Below are positions 43,048 to 52,028 of a stretch of DNA of 64,000 bases, piece by piece. The notes under the pieces were generated by a model, which did not search any database, was not told the DNA's origin, and saw only the letters and a program-made list of their open reading frames with translations. Each line of letters begins with the position of its first letter. Within the stretch, counting starts at the first letter, position 1. The position numbers were made by a program, and so were the translations under genes. Source of the stretch: Nostoc sp. ATCC 43529 (GTDB lineage: Bacteria > Cyanobacteriota > Cyanobacteriia > Cyanobacteriales > Nostocaceae); assembly GCA_003326205.1 (NCBI GenBank), contig LWTK01000084.1, forward strand, positions 124,001-188,000. The letters are read 5' to 3'.

Positions 43048-45276
43048 TTAGCTCAGGAAATTCGGCGTACCAGTACCACCATTCTTGCCAACAGCAGGAA
43101 TTTCCAGTAGGCTATCTGTGGCTTTGCCAGTACCGTCGTCGGTAACCTTTGTAGAATCACCCGGATGTCCGTTGGGGATAAACAGTTGTGGGTGGTCAAA
43201 AGGTGCTTTTTCATGCCGAACTCGGTCATCAGTTAGTCCTTTCAAGAAGGCGACTAATTGCTGCTTTTCTTCTGGTGAGAGATTCAAGCGGGGAAGCGCT
43301 CCAAAGTCACCACCGCGATTGTAAAAATCAATCACTTGTTCTAAAGTCGCCTGACCTCCATTGTGGAAGTAGGGAGCAGTGAGTTCGACGTTGCGAAGTC
43401 CAGGACTTTTGAAAGCTCCGTCTGCAACCACAGTTTCAGTAGGCTTCAAGGGTGGATTGAGAGTAGGGGGGTTTTCACCAAGGAGAACCTGAAATTTCCC
43501 TAACTGCGCCAATCGAGCCTCTGAGAGGGGATTACCTTGGCCGTTACCAAATAAACCGTCATTACCACCCAAGCCGAGATCGTCTGTGTTAGGTCTAACA
43601 CCAATCCTGAAGAAGCCATTATCTTCAGGGCTGTTTGGCGGGAACGGCACACGTTTGATTCGTCCGTTTTTAGTCACATTGCTCACTGAAGCAGCGGTGA
43701 ATTCTGGCGCAGTGTGACAACCAATACACAGAGCTTTGCCTTCAAACAGTGTTTTACCTAATTGCTGCTGCTGGGTAAGGGCAGTGGTGTTGCCTTGTAA
43801 GAAGCGATCGTATGGCGTATCATCAGAAACTAGCGTGGCCTCGTACAACTGAACTGCCAGACCGAAGAATAGCGAGAAGTTGTACTCCATTAATGTGTAC
43901 TCATTAGTCTCTAAGGAGCGATCTGGCTTTTTGATAAAAGTGCGTCTTCCTTCGGCATCAACTTGGATTAGTTTATTAGACTTCCACCATTCCGGCTTAA
44001 AGGCATCTTGAATCATGCGATCGTAGGTTCTATCTTTGAGTCCAGGTTTAGGCCATCTGCTATCTGCACCTAAAACACTATCTTCTGGATGTACGACCTG
44101 TTTACCTAGCGGTCTGAGAGGAAATAACTTTTTCGCAAGTTTTCGGGGCAGTTTTTTACTTTTAACACCGTTGGTTCGCCCAAACTTATCACCAATTTCT
44201 TGAAAAGTCCGACCATCAGCAGAGACTTCAAAGGAACTGAGTGGCGGCCCGACGGCTTGGGAAGCCAAAGACGAATTATTCAAGCTGATTTTGACAAACT
44301 TGAGCTGGTTTGGAGTTTCTGCTTTGACAACAGAAGCGTTAGGATCTCTCAAACCCAAAGGATTCACGCCATTAAAGATGTTCTGTGCCTTTCCGTCCCA
44401 GAAGTTGCGGAAGTTAAATACTGCATTAATTACGCTTGGGGTATTACGGGACTGAACACGGCGCACATTTATGCCTCCCACGTTAAATACGGGATCTGGC
44501 TCAGTTTTTACTTGGTCTTCCGCATTACCAGGTACGACATCAACAAACTTAGTATTGGTAACCCCCTGGGAAGAACTGACATCGTTGCGATCGGATATGA
44601 CGCTGTTAGGATCGTTGGGGTCTGCTAGTTTGTGGAAGGGAAAATCTTCTGGTTTGAGTTGATAGTTTGGTTGTCCTCCTATATCAAAAACTGTATCTGG
44701 GTTTTCTGTACCATTGGCGTTAACCCGCAACAGCCCAGGAGCTATCTGATTTTTGGATCTATTGTCGGCTCCTGCATGGAAGTGACAAGTCGCACAGGAG
44801 GTCACGCCGTCGCTACCCACCTGCATATCCCAAAAAAGAGCCTTGCCTAATTTGATGGCGGCTGTTTTGTCTTTTACGAACTCTGTGAGATTGTCTGGTT
44901 CTGGAACAGGCACGCTTTTGAGGGAAAGTGGCGATGGGGTAATCTGCGCTGATACGGTATTTCCAGCTATTACTGCCACCATAATCATGGCAGCAATTAC
45001 TATAGTTTTGGAAAATCTCGATCGCAGAACATTAAACTTGCCAGATCTATGTCTTTGACGTTTAATGTCAACAGGTAATTTGGATGATGGCGTTGCTCTA
45101 GGCAATCGATCAAGGTCATAACGCACCAATTTTTGCTCATTAGCTAAGCCTGGGACTGCTTGCTTAATTCTGGTGATCAGAAATTTGAGCGAAAATTGAC
45201 CTCTTGAATTGAGTAGGAAATAAATTGGTAAGCTAGTCAAAACTAGCACCAAGACTATTACGGGTATAGTCCCCAT
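43048..45276 (-). CDS. Di-heme cytochrome c peroxidase / MauG-like protein
   Basis: 742 residues. An N-terminal membrane helix (VIVLVLVLTSLPIYFLL) and a second hydrophobic segment (IVIAAMIMVAVIAGNTVSA) place the rest in the periplasm or lumen. Two c-type heme sites are visible: CATCH in TSCATCHFHAGAD and CIGCH in ALCIGCHTAPEF. The sequence around PGLRNVELTAPYFHNGGQAT is typical of the bacterial cytochrome c peroxidase/MauG superfamily. Such enzymes reduce peroxide or oxidise a partner protein. It is clearly longer than most family members (usually 330-450), with an extended N-terminal linker and an insertion of about 150 residues between the hemes. No partner genes are adjacent. Confidence 0.88.
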   Translation of the reverse strand: MGTIPVIVLVLVLTSLPIYFLLNSRGQFSLKFLITRIKQAVPGLANEQKLVRYDLDRLPRATPSSKLPVDIKRQRHRSGKFNVLRSRFSKTIVIAAMIMVAVIAGNTVSAQITPSPLSLKSVPVPEPDNLTEFVKDKTAAIKLGKALFWDMQVGSDGVTSCATCHFHAGADNRSKNQIAPGLLRVNANGTENPDTVFDIGGQPNYQLKPEDFPFHKLADPNDPNSVISDRNDVSSSQGVTNTKFVDVVPGNAEDQVKTEPDPVFNVGGINVRRVQSRNTPSVINAVFNFRNFWDGKAQNIFNGVNPLGLRDPNASVVKAETPNQLKFVKISLNNSSLASQAVGPPLSSFEVSADGRTFQEIGDKFGRTNGVKSKKLPRKLAKKLFPLRPLGKQVVHPEDSVLGADSRWPKPGLKDRTYDRMIQDAFKPEWWKSNKLIQVDAEGRRTFIKKPDRSLETNEYTLMEYNFSLFFGLAVQLYEATLVSDDTPYDRFLQGNTTALTQQQQLGKTLFEGKALCIGCHTAPEFTAASVSNVTKNGRIKRVPFPPNSPEDNGFFRIGVRPNTDDLGLGGNDGLFGNGQGNPLSEARLAQLGKFQVLLGENPPTLNPPLKPTETVVADGAFKSPGLRNVELTAPYFHNGGQATLEQVIDFYNRGGDFGALPRLNLSPEEKQQLVAFLKGLTDDRVRHEKAPFDHPQLFIPNGHPGDSTKVTDDGTGKATDSLLEIPAVGKNGGTGTPNFLS

Positions 45277-45546
45277 AGTTGTTGGTTATAAATTAAGACT
45301 GCGAGAAATTATACATTGGCTAAAAACCTTAAAATTTATTGTTTAGATAAAATGATTACTAATTTTATGTAAACAAAAAACTCATGAAAGCATAGCTTAG
45401 TTGAGCAAAGCTAGCAATCTTTGTTTACATTTTTTATAGAAAATAGTGGTTAATATGCTTAGCTAGCAAGAGTTTGATAAAATTTAGATATGTAAAATAT
45501 ATATGTTTAACTTTATTATTAGCCATAGTTTGCATAGCACATTTAA

Positions 45547-46470
45547 ATGTCACTACATCAAAGTTCTGGTCGCTGGCGCTTAGGGCTAGCGTTATCATTG
45601 TTGACAGTATTATTGTGGGGAATTTTGCCGATCGCTCTTTCGGTAACTCTGCAAGTATTGGATGTATATACAGTTATTTGGTTTCGTTTCCTAGTATCAT
45701 TTGTACTGCTTTTTGTCTATTTAGGAATAACTGGTAAATTACCAAAGTTGGAACAATTGCGTTCCGGTTCTAGGAAATTATTAGCGATCGCTACACTCTT
45801 TTTAGCGATGAATTACTTCTTCTTTATGCAAGGTTTGGCGTTAACATCACCCGCTAACGCTGAAGTTTTGATTCAATTAGCTACTCTTTTATTAGGTTTG
45901 GGCGGTTTAGTAATTTTTCACGAACGTTATCGGTTGTATCAATGGATTGGTGTCAGCGTACTGACTTGCGGTTACTTTTTATTTTTCCGGGAACAACTAA
46001 CGAATTTAATTACAGCGCATAATACTTATATACTAGGTAGCATTTTGATTGTGCTAGGAGCAGCAGCATGGGCTATTTATGCTTTGGCACAAAAGCAATT
46101 ATTACAATCTTTATCTTCCGCTAGCATCATGCTTATTATTTACGGAGGCTGTGCTTTATTATTCACTCCTCTAGCTAAGATAAAATCAATTTTTACACTT
46201 GATACTTTGCACTCAGGAATGTTGATTTTTTGTGCGTTGAATACTCTAATTGCTTACGGCGCTTTTGCTGAATCATTAGAACATTGGGAAGCATCACGAG
46301 TCAGTGCAGTATTAGCGTTAGCTCCCATTGTGACATTAATATCAGTTGCCGTTGTATCAGCGATCGCACCTGATTTAATTCCACCAGAACGCTTCACTTT
46401 TCTTGGAATATTTGGAGCAGGTTTGGTAGTTGCAGGTTCAGTGGCGATCGCCTTGGGAAAAAGTGATTGA
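45547..46470 (+). CDS. EamA/DMT family transporter
   Basis: 307 residues with ten hydrophobic helices in two homologous halves, the typical 10-TMS drug/metabolite transporter layout (EamA x2). Characteristic segments are LLTVLLWGILPIALSV at the start and GIFGAGLVVAGSVAIALGK at the end. Substrates in this family are amino acids, purines and metabolites; the one here cannot be predicted. It stands alone. The ATG at 45547 has only a weak ribosome-binding site (the region before it is AT-rich). Confidence 0.88.
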   Translation: MSLHQSSGRWRLGLALSLLTVLLWGILPIALSVTLQVLDVYTVIWFRFLVSFVLLFVYLGITGKLPKLEQLRSGSRKLLAIATLFLAMNYFFFMQGLALTSPANAEVLIQLATLLLGLGGLVIFHERYRLYQWIGVSVLTCGYFLFFREQLTNLITAHNTYILGSILIVLGAAAWAIYALAQKQLLQSLSSASIMLIIYGGCALLFTPLAKIKSIFTLDTLHSGMLIFCALNTLIAYGAFAESLEHWEASRVSAVLALAPIVTLISVAVVSAIAPDLIPPERFTFLGIFGAGLVVAGSVAIALGKSD

Positions 46471-47204
46471 ATAATTCTGAATTCTGAATTCTGAATGTAA
46501 AAAAATCAACAGTGAATTTGCTGTGTGTTAATGGTAATAATAAATGAATTCAGGTGAATCCTAATTTTGTTGAGAATAATTTTAATAATTAATAGGAATT
46601 ATTTTCAAAATGTTTAGTATTTTTTTAACATAGTAAAGTTGTCGCACATTCAAAGTTACAACATAGATACTGAGGCAGCATATTTTTTCGTTTGTTATGA
46701 TTTTCTGGTGAAGGCGAACTACTGAAGTCATCCTTCTGTAAAATCGATACTTTTCCCACAAGTTTGACTCTGTAGCAATCTAATTTGTTCAATTGATAGC
46801 CAACAAAAAAATGTTTGAAGAAGAATTCAGAAGGTGGAATTAATGTTGATGGTTAACTGTTGAATGTTGACTGTCAAATCTATGATTTTGTAGTGGTTTA
46901 GAGGTGATTTATAAAGTAAACCTTAAAATGTAGGGTGCGTTATAGCGAAGCTTAACGCACCAAGGTATCTGGTGCGTTACGGCTAATCCTAACTACTTAA
47001 TATTTACTTTATAAATAGGCTCTTAAAACCCATTTATTCAGATGCTGGCGGACTTGCTAATGCTGTGCTATGTGCAATTGATACACAAATCATAATAAAT
47101 TCTAAATTCTGAATTCTGACTCCTGAATTCTTTTGTAAACCAAGCAGGGCGCCGGAAAAACTACCAAAGCCAACACATCAAAATCAGACCACCGAAGCAG
47201 TTGA
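46471..47204. other. 730-bp intergenic region with several dispersed repeats
   Basis: Contains ATTCTGA heptamer repeats (46474-46496; also around 47101-47131), an AT-rich core with no coding frame, and a TAGGGTGCGTTA palindrome (46931-46984). No supported gene. Confidence 0.55.
46931..46984. repeat. TAGGGTGCGTTA-family palindromic repeat
   Basis: TAGGGTGCGTTATAGCGAAG then CTTAACGCACC and GGTGCGTTACGGCT. The two inner arms AACGCACC / GGTGCGTT form a hairpin. Related to 28158-28238 and 32061-32095. Confidence 0.65.
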
Positions 47205-48923
47205 GTGATGAATAGTTTGTTTGGTAATTGGGCCAGCACCCTGAGAAAAAATTCCCTATTGCTGGTTCTTTCAATTGTGCTGCCAACGTTTGGAATTAGT
47301 AATTCTGCCTTGGCAGCAGAACGCATTTATGCATCTTATTCAGCTCTAGAGCTTTCGATTTCAGTGAAAGCTTTAGAAAACTACGCCAAAACAGGTGCAA
47401 TTGACGATGATTTAGCACGATATCAACAATATTTGCCTGTTGAAAAGCTTGAAGAATTGCGACGAATTTTACTCAATCGTGTCAATGTTAGTCCGGCAAT
47501 AGTTTCGCAACTTCTGTACACATCCCAAGGAGAATTTTTGCTGCATCGGTTGGCGCAAGTGATTAAAACTAAATCTCCTCAGCCAGAATCAGAATTTGGT
47601 GCTTTGCGTTCGGCACTCATTTTAGCCTCTGCTGAATCAGGAGGCTTAACACTTTTAAATGTGTTACGCAAATATCCTAGCAAGAGCATTCATCTTGATG
47701 TAGCGCAGACTTTTCAAATAGCTACAGAATTGGACAAACTTGTTAATCAAACCCATCGAGCGATCGCCGCAGTTTCCCAAAGGTCAAATATCGAAGCTAA
47801 TAGTATCCAAAAACCCAATTTATCACAATTACCTAACTTAGAAATTCCGGGAAAGTTTAAGTCACAAAAATATACGTTAAAGTTTTTTGATTCAAAGCGC
47901 GATCGCCTTTTATTAACTGATGTTTACATTCCCCAAATTTCAACTCGCGCACCTGTAATTGTAATTTCTCACGGCTTGGGTTTAGACAGCAGTAATTTTC
48001 AATATTTAGCTTATCATTTAGCTTCTTATGGATTTGCTGTAGCTGTTCCCAATCATCCTGCTAGCGATACTAAAAAATTGCGTTTGCTGTTGAATAAACA
48101 CGCCAATGATTTAGCACAACCAAGTGAATTTAAAGACCGACCTTTAGATGTGACATATATATTGAATCAATTGGAAAAAGCTAACCAATCTGATTTACGC
48201 TTTAAAAATCGGTTAAATGTGCAAAACGTTGGCGTATTTGGTCAATCTTTGGGAGGCTACACAGCTTTAGCCTTGGCAGGCGCTAAAATCAACTTTGAGC
48301 AGTTAAAACAAGACTGTCAGCTAACAGGACTGAAAAAAACCTGGAATATGTCTTTACTGCTTCAGTGTCGTGCTTTGGAATTGAATATTAATAATTTTGC
48401 CAAAGATTATAACCTGCGGGATGAGAGAGTTAAAGCAGCGATCGCAGTTAATCCAATTACTAGTTCTATTTTCGGCCAAGCTGGCTTAAATCAAATCAAA
48501 ACTCCAGTGATGATTGTCAGCAGTAGCGATGACACAGTTGCACCGGCTTTATACGAGCAAATTCTACCTTTCTCGTGGCTGGCAAATCCACAAAAGTATC
48601 TTGTCATGCTTACAGGTGCTACTCACTTTTCCATCATTGGTAACGCTAATCCAACAAATCAACAATTATCATTACCTGCTGAAATGATTGGCGATGCTTC
48701 CCAAGCGCGTCGTTACATGAATGTTTTAAGTTTGCCTTTCTTCCAAAGTTATGTTGCGGGAAAGTCACAATACGTTCGTTATCTCAATGCTAGCTACACT
48801 CAAAGCATTTCTAGTAAGTCTCTTGGTTTGAGTCTTGTTAAGTCACTGAATAGAACTGAATTAACACAAATGCTGGATATTCAAGGAGGTAACTCTTTAA
48901 AAAAAAAGTTCCTAACACCATAG
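47205..48923 (+). CDS. Exported alpha/beta hydrolase with DUF1400-like N-terminus
   Basis: 572 residues. A signal peptide (LLLVLSIVLPTFGISNSALA) is followed by an N-terminal helical domain typical of cyanobacterial alpha/beta hydrolases with a DUF1400-like region (ERIYASYSALELSISVKALE). The hydrolase core carries the oxyanion region VIVISHGLGLDSSNF, the nucleophile elbow VFGQSLGGYTA (Ser), the acid in SSSDDTVAP and a catalytic His in TGATHFSIIG. It resembles the platelet-activating-factor acetylhydrolase/dienelactone hydrolase group, thus an esterase or lipase in the periplasm. The substrate is unknown. The first codon may be either of the two adjacent Met codons. Confidence 0.88.
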   Translation: MMNSLFGNWASTLRKNSLLLVLSIVLPTFGISNSALAAERIYASYSALELSISVKALENYAKTGAIDDDLARYQQYLPVEKLEELRRILLNRVNVSPAIVSQLLYTSQGEFLLHRLAQVIKTKSPQPESEFGALRSALILASAESGGLTLLNVLRKYPSKSIHLDVAQTFQIATELDKLVNQTHRAIAAVSQRSNIEANSIQKPNLSQLPNLEIPGKFKSQKYTLKFFDSKRDRLLLTDVYIPQISTRAPVIVISHGLGLDSSNFQYLAYHLASYGFAVAVPNHPASDTKKLRLLLNKHANDLAQPSEFKDRPLDVTYILNQLEKANQSDLRFKNRLNVQNVGVFGQSLGGYTALALAGAKINFEQLKQDCQLTGLKKTWNMSLLLQCRALELNINNFAKDYNLRDERVKAAIAVNPITSSIFGQAGLNQIKTPVMIVSSSDDTVAPALYEQILPFSWLANPQKYLVMLTGATHFSIIGNANPTNQQLSLPAEMIGDASQARRYMNVLSLPFFQSYVAGKSQYVRYLNASYTQSISSKSLGLSLVKSLNRTELTQMLDIQGGNSLKKKFLTP

Positions 48924-49058
48924 TCAGCTTCGGATTTTGGATGCTGGATATTGGTGTTTCATTACTAAATGTGATGATTTTTATTTGATTTTTCGGCGTA
49001 GTATAATTGCGGAATGATCTATTTCACGCAGAGGCGCAGAGACACAGAGAGAATAAGT
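48924..49058. other. Region between the hydrolase gene and the CRISPR array
   Basis: Non-coding. Contains a CACGCAGAGGCGCAGAGACA repeat unit (49025-49050) that abuts the degenerate last CRISPR repeat. Confidence 0.5.
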
Positions 49059-49653
49059 ATTAAGTTAAATTTCAACCGCAACACCACCGCCACCAATTTA
49101 GCAATTCAAGGTTTCAATCCCTAATAGGGATTAAGTGAAATTTCAACGAATATGCCTGTTAGAAAAGTGTACCACCACTTGTTTCAATCCCTAATAGGGA
49201 TTAAGTGAAATTTCAACTCTATAGTTTGAGAAGGAGTCAAGCTAAGAAGGTAGTTTCAATCCCTAATAGGGATTAAGTGAAATTTCAACTATCACATGGT
49301 TTATATCGCTGGCATCAAAGACAGGTTTCAATCCCTAATAGGGATTAAGTGAAATTTCAACCCTTTCCTTTTGATTTGATTTACCCTCAAAATGGTGTTT
49401 CAATCCCTAATAGGGATTAAGTGAAATTTCAACTTGAGCAGCGATTTGTAGTAAATCGTCTCTAGTAAGTTGTTTCAATCCCTAATAGGGATTAAGTGAA
49501 ATTTCAACGAAAGATGGGATTTTTGGAGCAACAGCGACATTGTTTCAATCCCTAATAGGGATTAAGTGAAATTTCAACGGCTTGCCCCCTGAGAGAGAGA
49601 GGGTGAGAAATGTTAAGTTTCAATCCCTAATAGGGATTAAGTGAAATTTCAAC
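49059..49653 (-). CRISPR. Type I-D CRISPR array, 8 repeats plus a degenerate one
   Basis: Eight identical 37-bp repeats start at 49111, 49181, 49253, 49325, 49397, 49472, 49542 and 49617. Read on the minus strand, each begins GTTGAAATTTCACTTAAT and ends CCCTATTAGGGATTGAAAC, giving the ATTGAAAC 5' handle. Spacers are 33, 35, 35, 35, 38, 33 and 38 bp. On the left, 49059-49076 keeps 17 of the last 18 bases of the plus-strand repeat, separated from the first full repeat by a 34-bp spacer (49077-49110). A decayed repeat marks the trailer end, so the leader is on the right, next to cas2, and the array is transcribed leftward like the cas genes. Confidence 0.97.
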
Positions 49654-49864
49654 TGCGGTAGCCTGAAACACAGTTTATATAGGGTTTTCAAGGTTCGGTA
49701 GCGCGGACGAGATAATCATAGCATCTACGATTGAGATTGAGTTTTAGGAAAATAGCTAGAACGTAGGCTGTGTAAGGTGCGCGGGTACTTTCTTAGCTAT
49801 TTTCTCCAAAACTATTGCAGCAGGAGGGTTTCAAGGTTACTTCCTGCAATTTCGTTTTGAACAC
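49654..49864 (-). promoter_or_regulatory. CRISPR leader
   Basis: 211 bases between cas2 and the leader-end repeat. Contains two near-identical direct repeats, AGGGTTTTCAAGGTT (49681-49695) and AGGGTTTCAAGGTT (49825-49838). It also has an 11-bp perfect inverted repeat, GAAAATAGCTA (49748-49758) with TAGCTATTTTC (49794-49804), and the hairpin GCAGGA...TCCTGC (49819-49846). These could be anchors for spacer acquisition or the crRNA promoter. Confidence 0.7.
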
Positions 49865-50152
49865 CTACCCATCCGCGCACTCAGCAAAGAAAATAGAGTC
49901 ATCACGAATTTTTTCCCCACCGATACGTTCTACTTTACCTAGACAGCAAGCACACAAAAAGTAAAATAGGATACTATCGGTTTCAGGCTTGATTAACTTG
50001 TTCAAGCGCGATCGCAATTTTGCATACTGAGTATCAGTCAGATGGCATTCAAACACACTGTACTGTACCCACTGTCCATAGGACTTGAGAATTTTGTGAA
50101 TTTTTGTGCGGCGTTTATCTTCTGAAATATCATAAGACACAACAACATTCAT
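49865..50152 (-). CDS. cas2: CRISPR-associated endonuclease Cas2
   Basis: 95 residues. The ferredoxin-like fold of Cas2 is recognised by MNVVVSYDISEDKRRTKIHK (with the conserved Asp in YDI) and VQYSVFECHLTD. Cas2 forms a complex with Cas1 that inserts new spacers at the leader. It is the last cas gene before the leader. An 81-bp gap to cas1 contains a dispersed GACGCGATTAATCGCGTC palindrome. Confidence 0.95.
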   Translation of the reverse strand: MNVVVSYDISEDKRRTKIHKILKSYGQWVQYSVFECHLTDTQYAKLRSRLNKLIKPETDSILFYFLCACCLGKVERIGGEKIRDDSIFFAECADG

Positions 50153-50195
50153 TACTAGTTTTTTTCTCCACTTTCTACACTAATGAATATTGTAC

Positions 50196-50215
50196 AGACG
50201 CGATTAATCGCGTCT
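50196..50215. repeat. Dispersed palindrome between cas1 and cas2
   Basis: AGACGCGATTAATCGCGTCT is a perfect palindrome followed by CTACT. Related units occur between cas1 and cas4. It may stabilise the mRNA or partly end transcription inside the operon. Confidence 0.75.
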
Positions 50216-50233
50216 CTACTAATAACTAAATTC

Positions 50234-51238
50234 CTACTTCAAAACTAATGGTGGGTATTTCTCAATTTCACCCATTAAGTATTTCGCTAATAATCGAGCC
50301 TGTAATTCAAATGCTTCTTGATAAGTGCATTTGCGTCCGAAAACAGGATGTTTAAATTGGGATTGTTTCTTTTGTCCATATTGCTGCAAAAATATTTTTC
50401 GTCCTTCTGGGGTTAGAGAAACTGCTTGACTCAAAGGTTCTGTGATGAAATATGCTTTTGTTAACAATTGTCTATTTAATACAGACAATACTATTGCGTC
50501 TACAATTAAGGGACGAAACTCTTCCATTAAGTCTAATGCTAATGATGGTCTACCGTAGCGATCGCAATGTAAATATCCTAAATAAGGATCGAATCCGGCA
50601 ATATTAATTGCGCCTTGAATATCATGCCGCAATAATGAATAGCCAAAGCTGAGTAAAGAGTTAACCGGATCGGTTGGAGGACGACGGACACGCTTATTAA
50701 AACTAAATTCTGTAGTCTTAATTAATTGGTCGAAACAACGAAAATAAGCAGCACTTCCAGCACCTTCTAAACCGCGCAATGAATTAATATTTTGAGTAGT
50801 TTCGATAGGTGCGATCGCTTGCTCTAAACGTGTTAAATTTACAGATAAATCTAACTCTGGATTTTCACGTTGACGACGGTTCAAGAGATTACGATAATTT
50901 TTTAACTTCCCGCGTACAAAGCTTTGTACTACATGAATTGCTTGGGCTGATTCACCGGCTGCTTGCCATTGGGCTTTACGCACAAAGATATTTTTAGTCA
51001 CTTCTGGTTCTATTCTTCCTAAATAACGACCATTTTCTGTGAGAAAAGTAACAGGTATATGTCGTTCTAATAGTTCAGATATGACGGCTGGCGAAACAGT
51101 TGCGCGTCCTAAAACTACAACACCATCTATCTTGATTAATGGGATATCTAAAATTGTTTTTTTCTCAAATTTGACGTGGAGTCGTTCGTCAATTTTTCCA
51201 ATGAAAGCATCTTCTTGAGTAACGTATACTGTACCCAT
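50234..51238 (-). CDS. cas1: CRISPR-associated integrase Cas1 (type I-D)
   Basis: 334 residues. Cas1 is the metal-dependent integrase of the spacer-acquisition complex. Visible are the N-terminal beta domain (MGTVYVTQEDAFIGKIDERL), the active-site Glu in LRGLEGAGSAAYF, the His in GYLHCDRYGRPS and the second Glu/Asp pair in LALDLMEEFRPLIVD. Length fits type I-D Cas1. It lies 156 bp downstream of cas4, with dispersed repeats in the gap. Confidence 0.96.
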   Translation of the reverse strand: MGTVYVTQEDAFIGKIDERLHVKFEKKTILDIPLIKIDGVVVLGRATVSPAVISELLERHIPVTFLTENGRYLGRIEPEVTKNIFVRKAQWQAAGESAQAIHVVQSFVRGKLKNYRNLLNRRQRENPELDLSVNLTRLEQAIAPIETTQNINSLRGLEGAGSAAYFRCFDQLIKTTEFSFNKRVRRPPTDPVNSLLSFGYSLLRHDIQGAINIAGFDPYLGYLHCDRYGRPSLALDLMEEFRPLIVDAIVLSVLNRQLLTKAYFITEPLSQAVSLTPEGRKIFLQQYGQKKQSQFKHPVFGRKCTYQEAFELQARLLAKYLMGEIEKYPPLVLK

Positions 51239-51283
51239 AATTACATCCTGAATTAATTGTTGGTAAAAAAAACTGGTATTTTA

Positions 51284-51342
51284 GACGCGATGATTTTTTA
51301 GACGCGATGATTTTTCAGACGCGATGAATCGCGTCTCTACAA
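51284..51342. repeat. Three 17-bp direct repeats between cas1 and cas4
   Basis: GACGCGATGATTTTTTA occurs at 51284, and its core GACGCGATGA at 51301 and 51318, spaced exactly 17 bp. The last merges into a palindrome (GCGATGAATCGC then GTCTCTAC). Same family as the palindrome at 50196-50215. Confidence 0.75.
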
Positions 51343-51394
51343 GAATATTTTTATGGTTAACTGAATGGTTTGACTCCTGAATTTTGAATTCTGA

Positions 51395-51988
51395 TTAATT
51401 GCCTTCTTGATAGCGTTGTAGTTTTTCTGTAGTTTGAGGTAAACAGTGTGAAAATAAACTACATCCTTCACAGCGTTTGGATTTGATAGCTTTGGGCATT
51501 GCACCCGTAAATAAGAGTGTTTGGACTGTTTTAATAGTGGCGATCGCATTTTGACGTAATTCTTCAGAAATCTGGACTAATTGACGTTGGTGGGTTTGTG
51601 CGTAGTAGATATAGCCAGTATTGATAACTTGACCTGTCATTTCTTCTAAACATAAAGCTTGGGCGCAAACTTGCAATTCATCGTTATCCCATTCGCCCTT
51701 ATGTCCTCGTTTGTATTCGATTGGATAAAATTCACCATTTTCAGATTCAATTAAATCAGATTTACCTATTAATTTGTATTTATCTGATTTCAACCAAATT
51801 GCTCTGATTTGCCAAGTATCTTCGCGGTTAACGTCTCCAGTTGTATGCACGCGATCGTGTAAACTTGTGCCTTCAATTGTGTATTGATTATCAATAAATT
51901 CTCCGGCACAAAACATTCGCCAACAGCGATGCGGACAGTAGCTATATTGATTTAACGCAGCAATAGGAACGTAATCAATTTCATTCAT
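51395..51988 (-). CDS. cas4: CRISPR-associated exonuclease Cas4
   Basis: 197 residues. Cas4 is a RecB-like nuclease with an iron-sulphur cluster that trims prespacers and checks the PAM. Four cluster cysteines are visible: YCPHRC near the start and CEGCSLFSHC near the end (four of these are ligands). The RecB motif is FYPIEYKRG (catalytic E and K), preceded by the Asp of IGKSDLIE. It lies between cas6 and cas1, as in other I-D loci. Confidence 0.95.
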   Translation of the reverse strand: MNEIDYVPIAALNQYSYCPHRCWRMFCAGEFIDNQYTIEGTSLHDRVHTTGDVNREDTWQIRAIWLKSDKYKLIGKSDLIESENGEFYPIEYKRGHKGEWDNDELQVCAQALCLEEMTGQVINTGYIYYAQTHQRQLVQISEELRQNAIATIKTVQTLLFTGAMPKAIKSKRCEGCSLFSHCLPQTTEKLQRYQEGN

Positions 51989-52028
51989 ATCTTTGATTAA
52001 CTATTTAAAAATCCAAAATTTAAACTGG

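Noticed and set aside
49565..49653. Type III system suggested by the ATTGAAAC repeat end
   Set aside because: The same handle is used by I-D arrays. The adjacent genes are cas10d, csc2 and csc1, with no csm or cmr genes.
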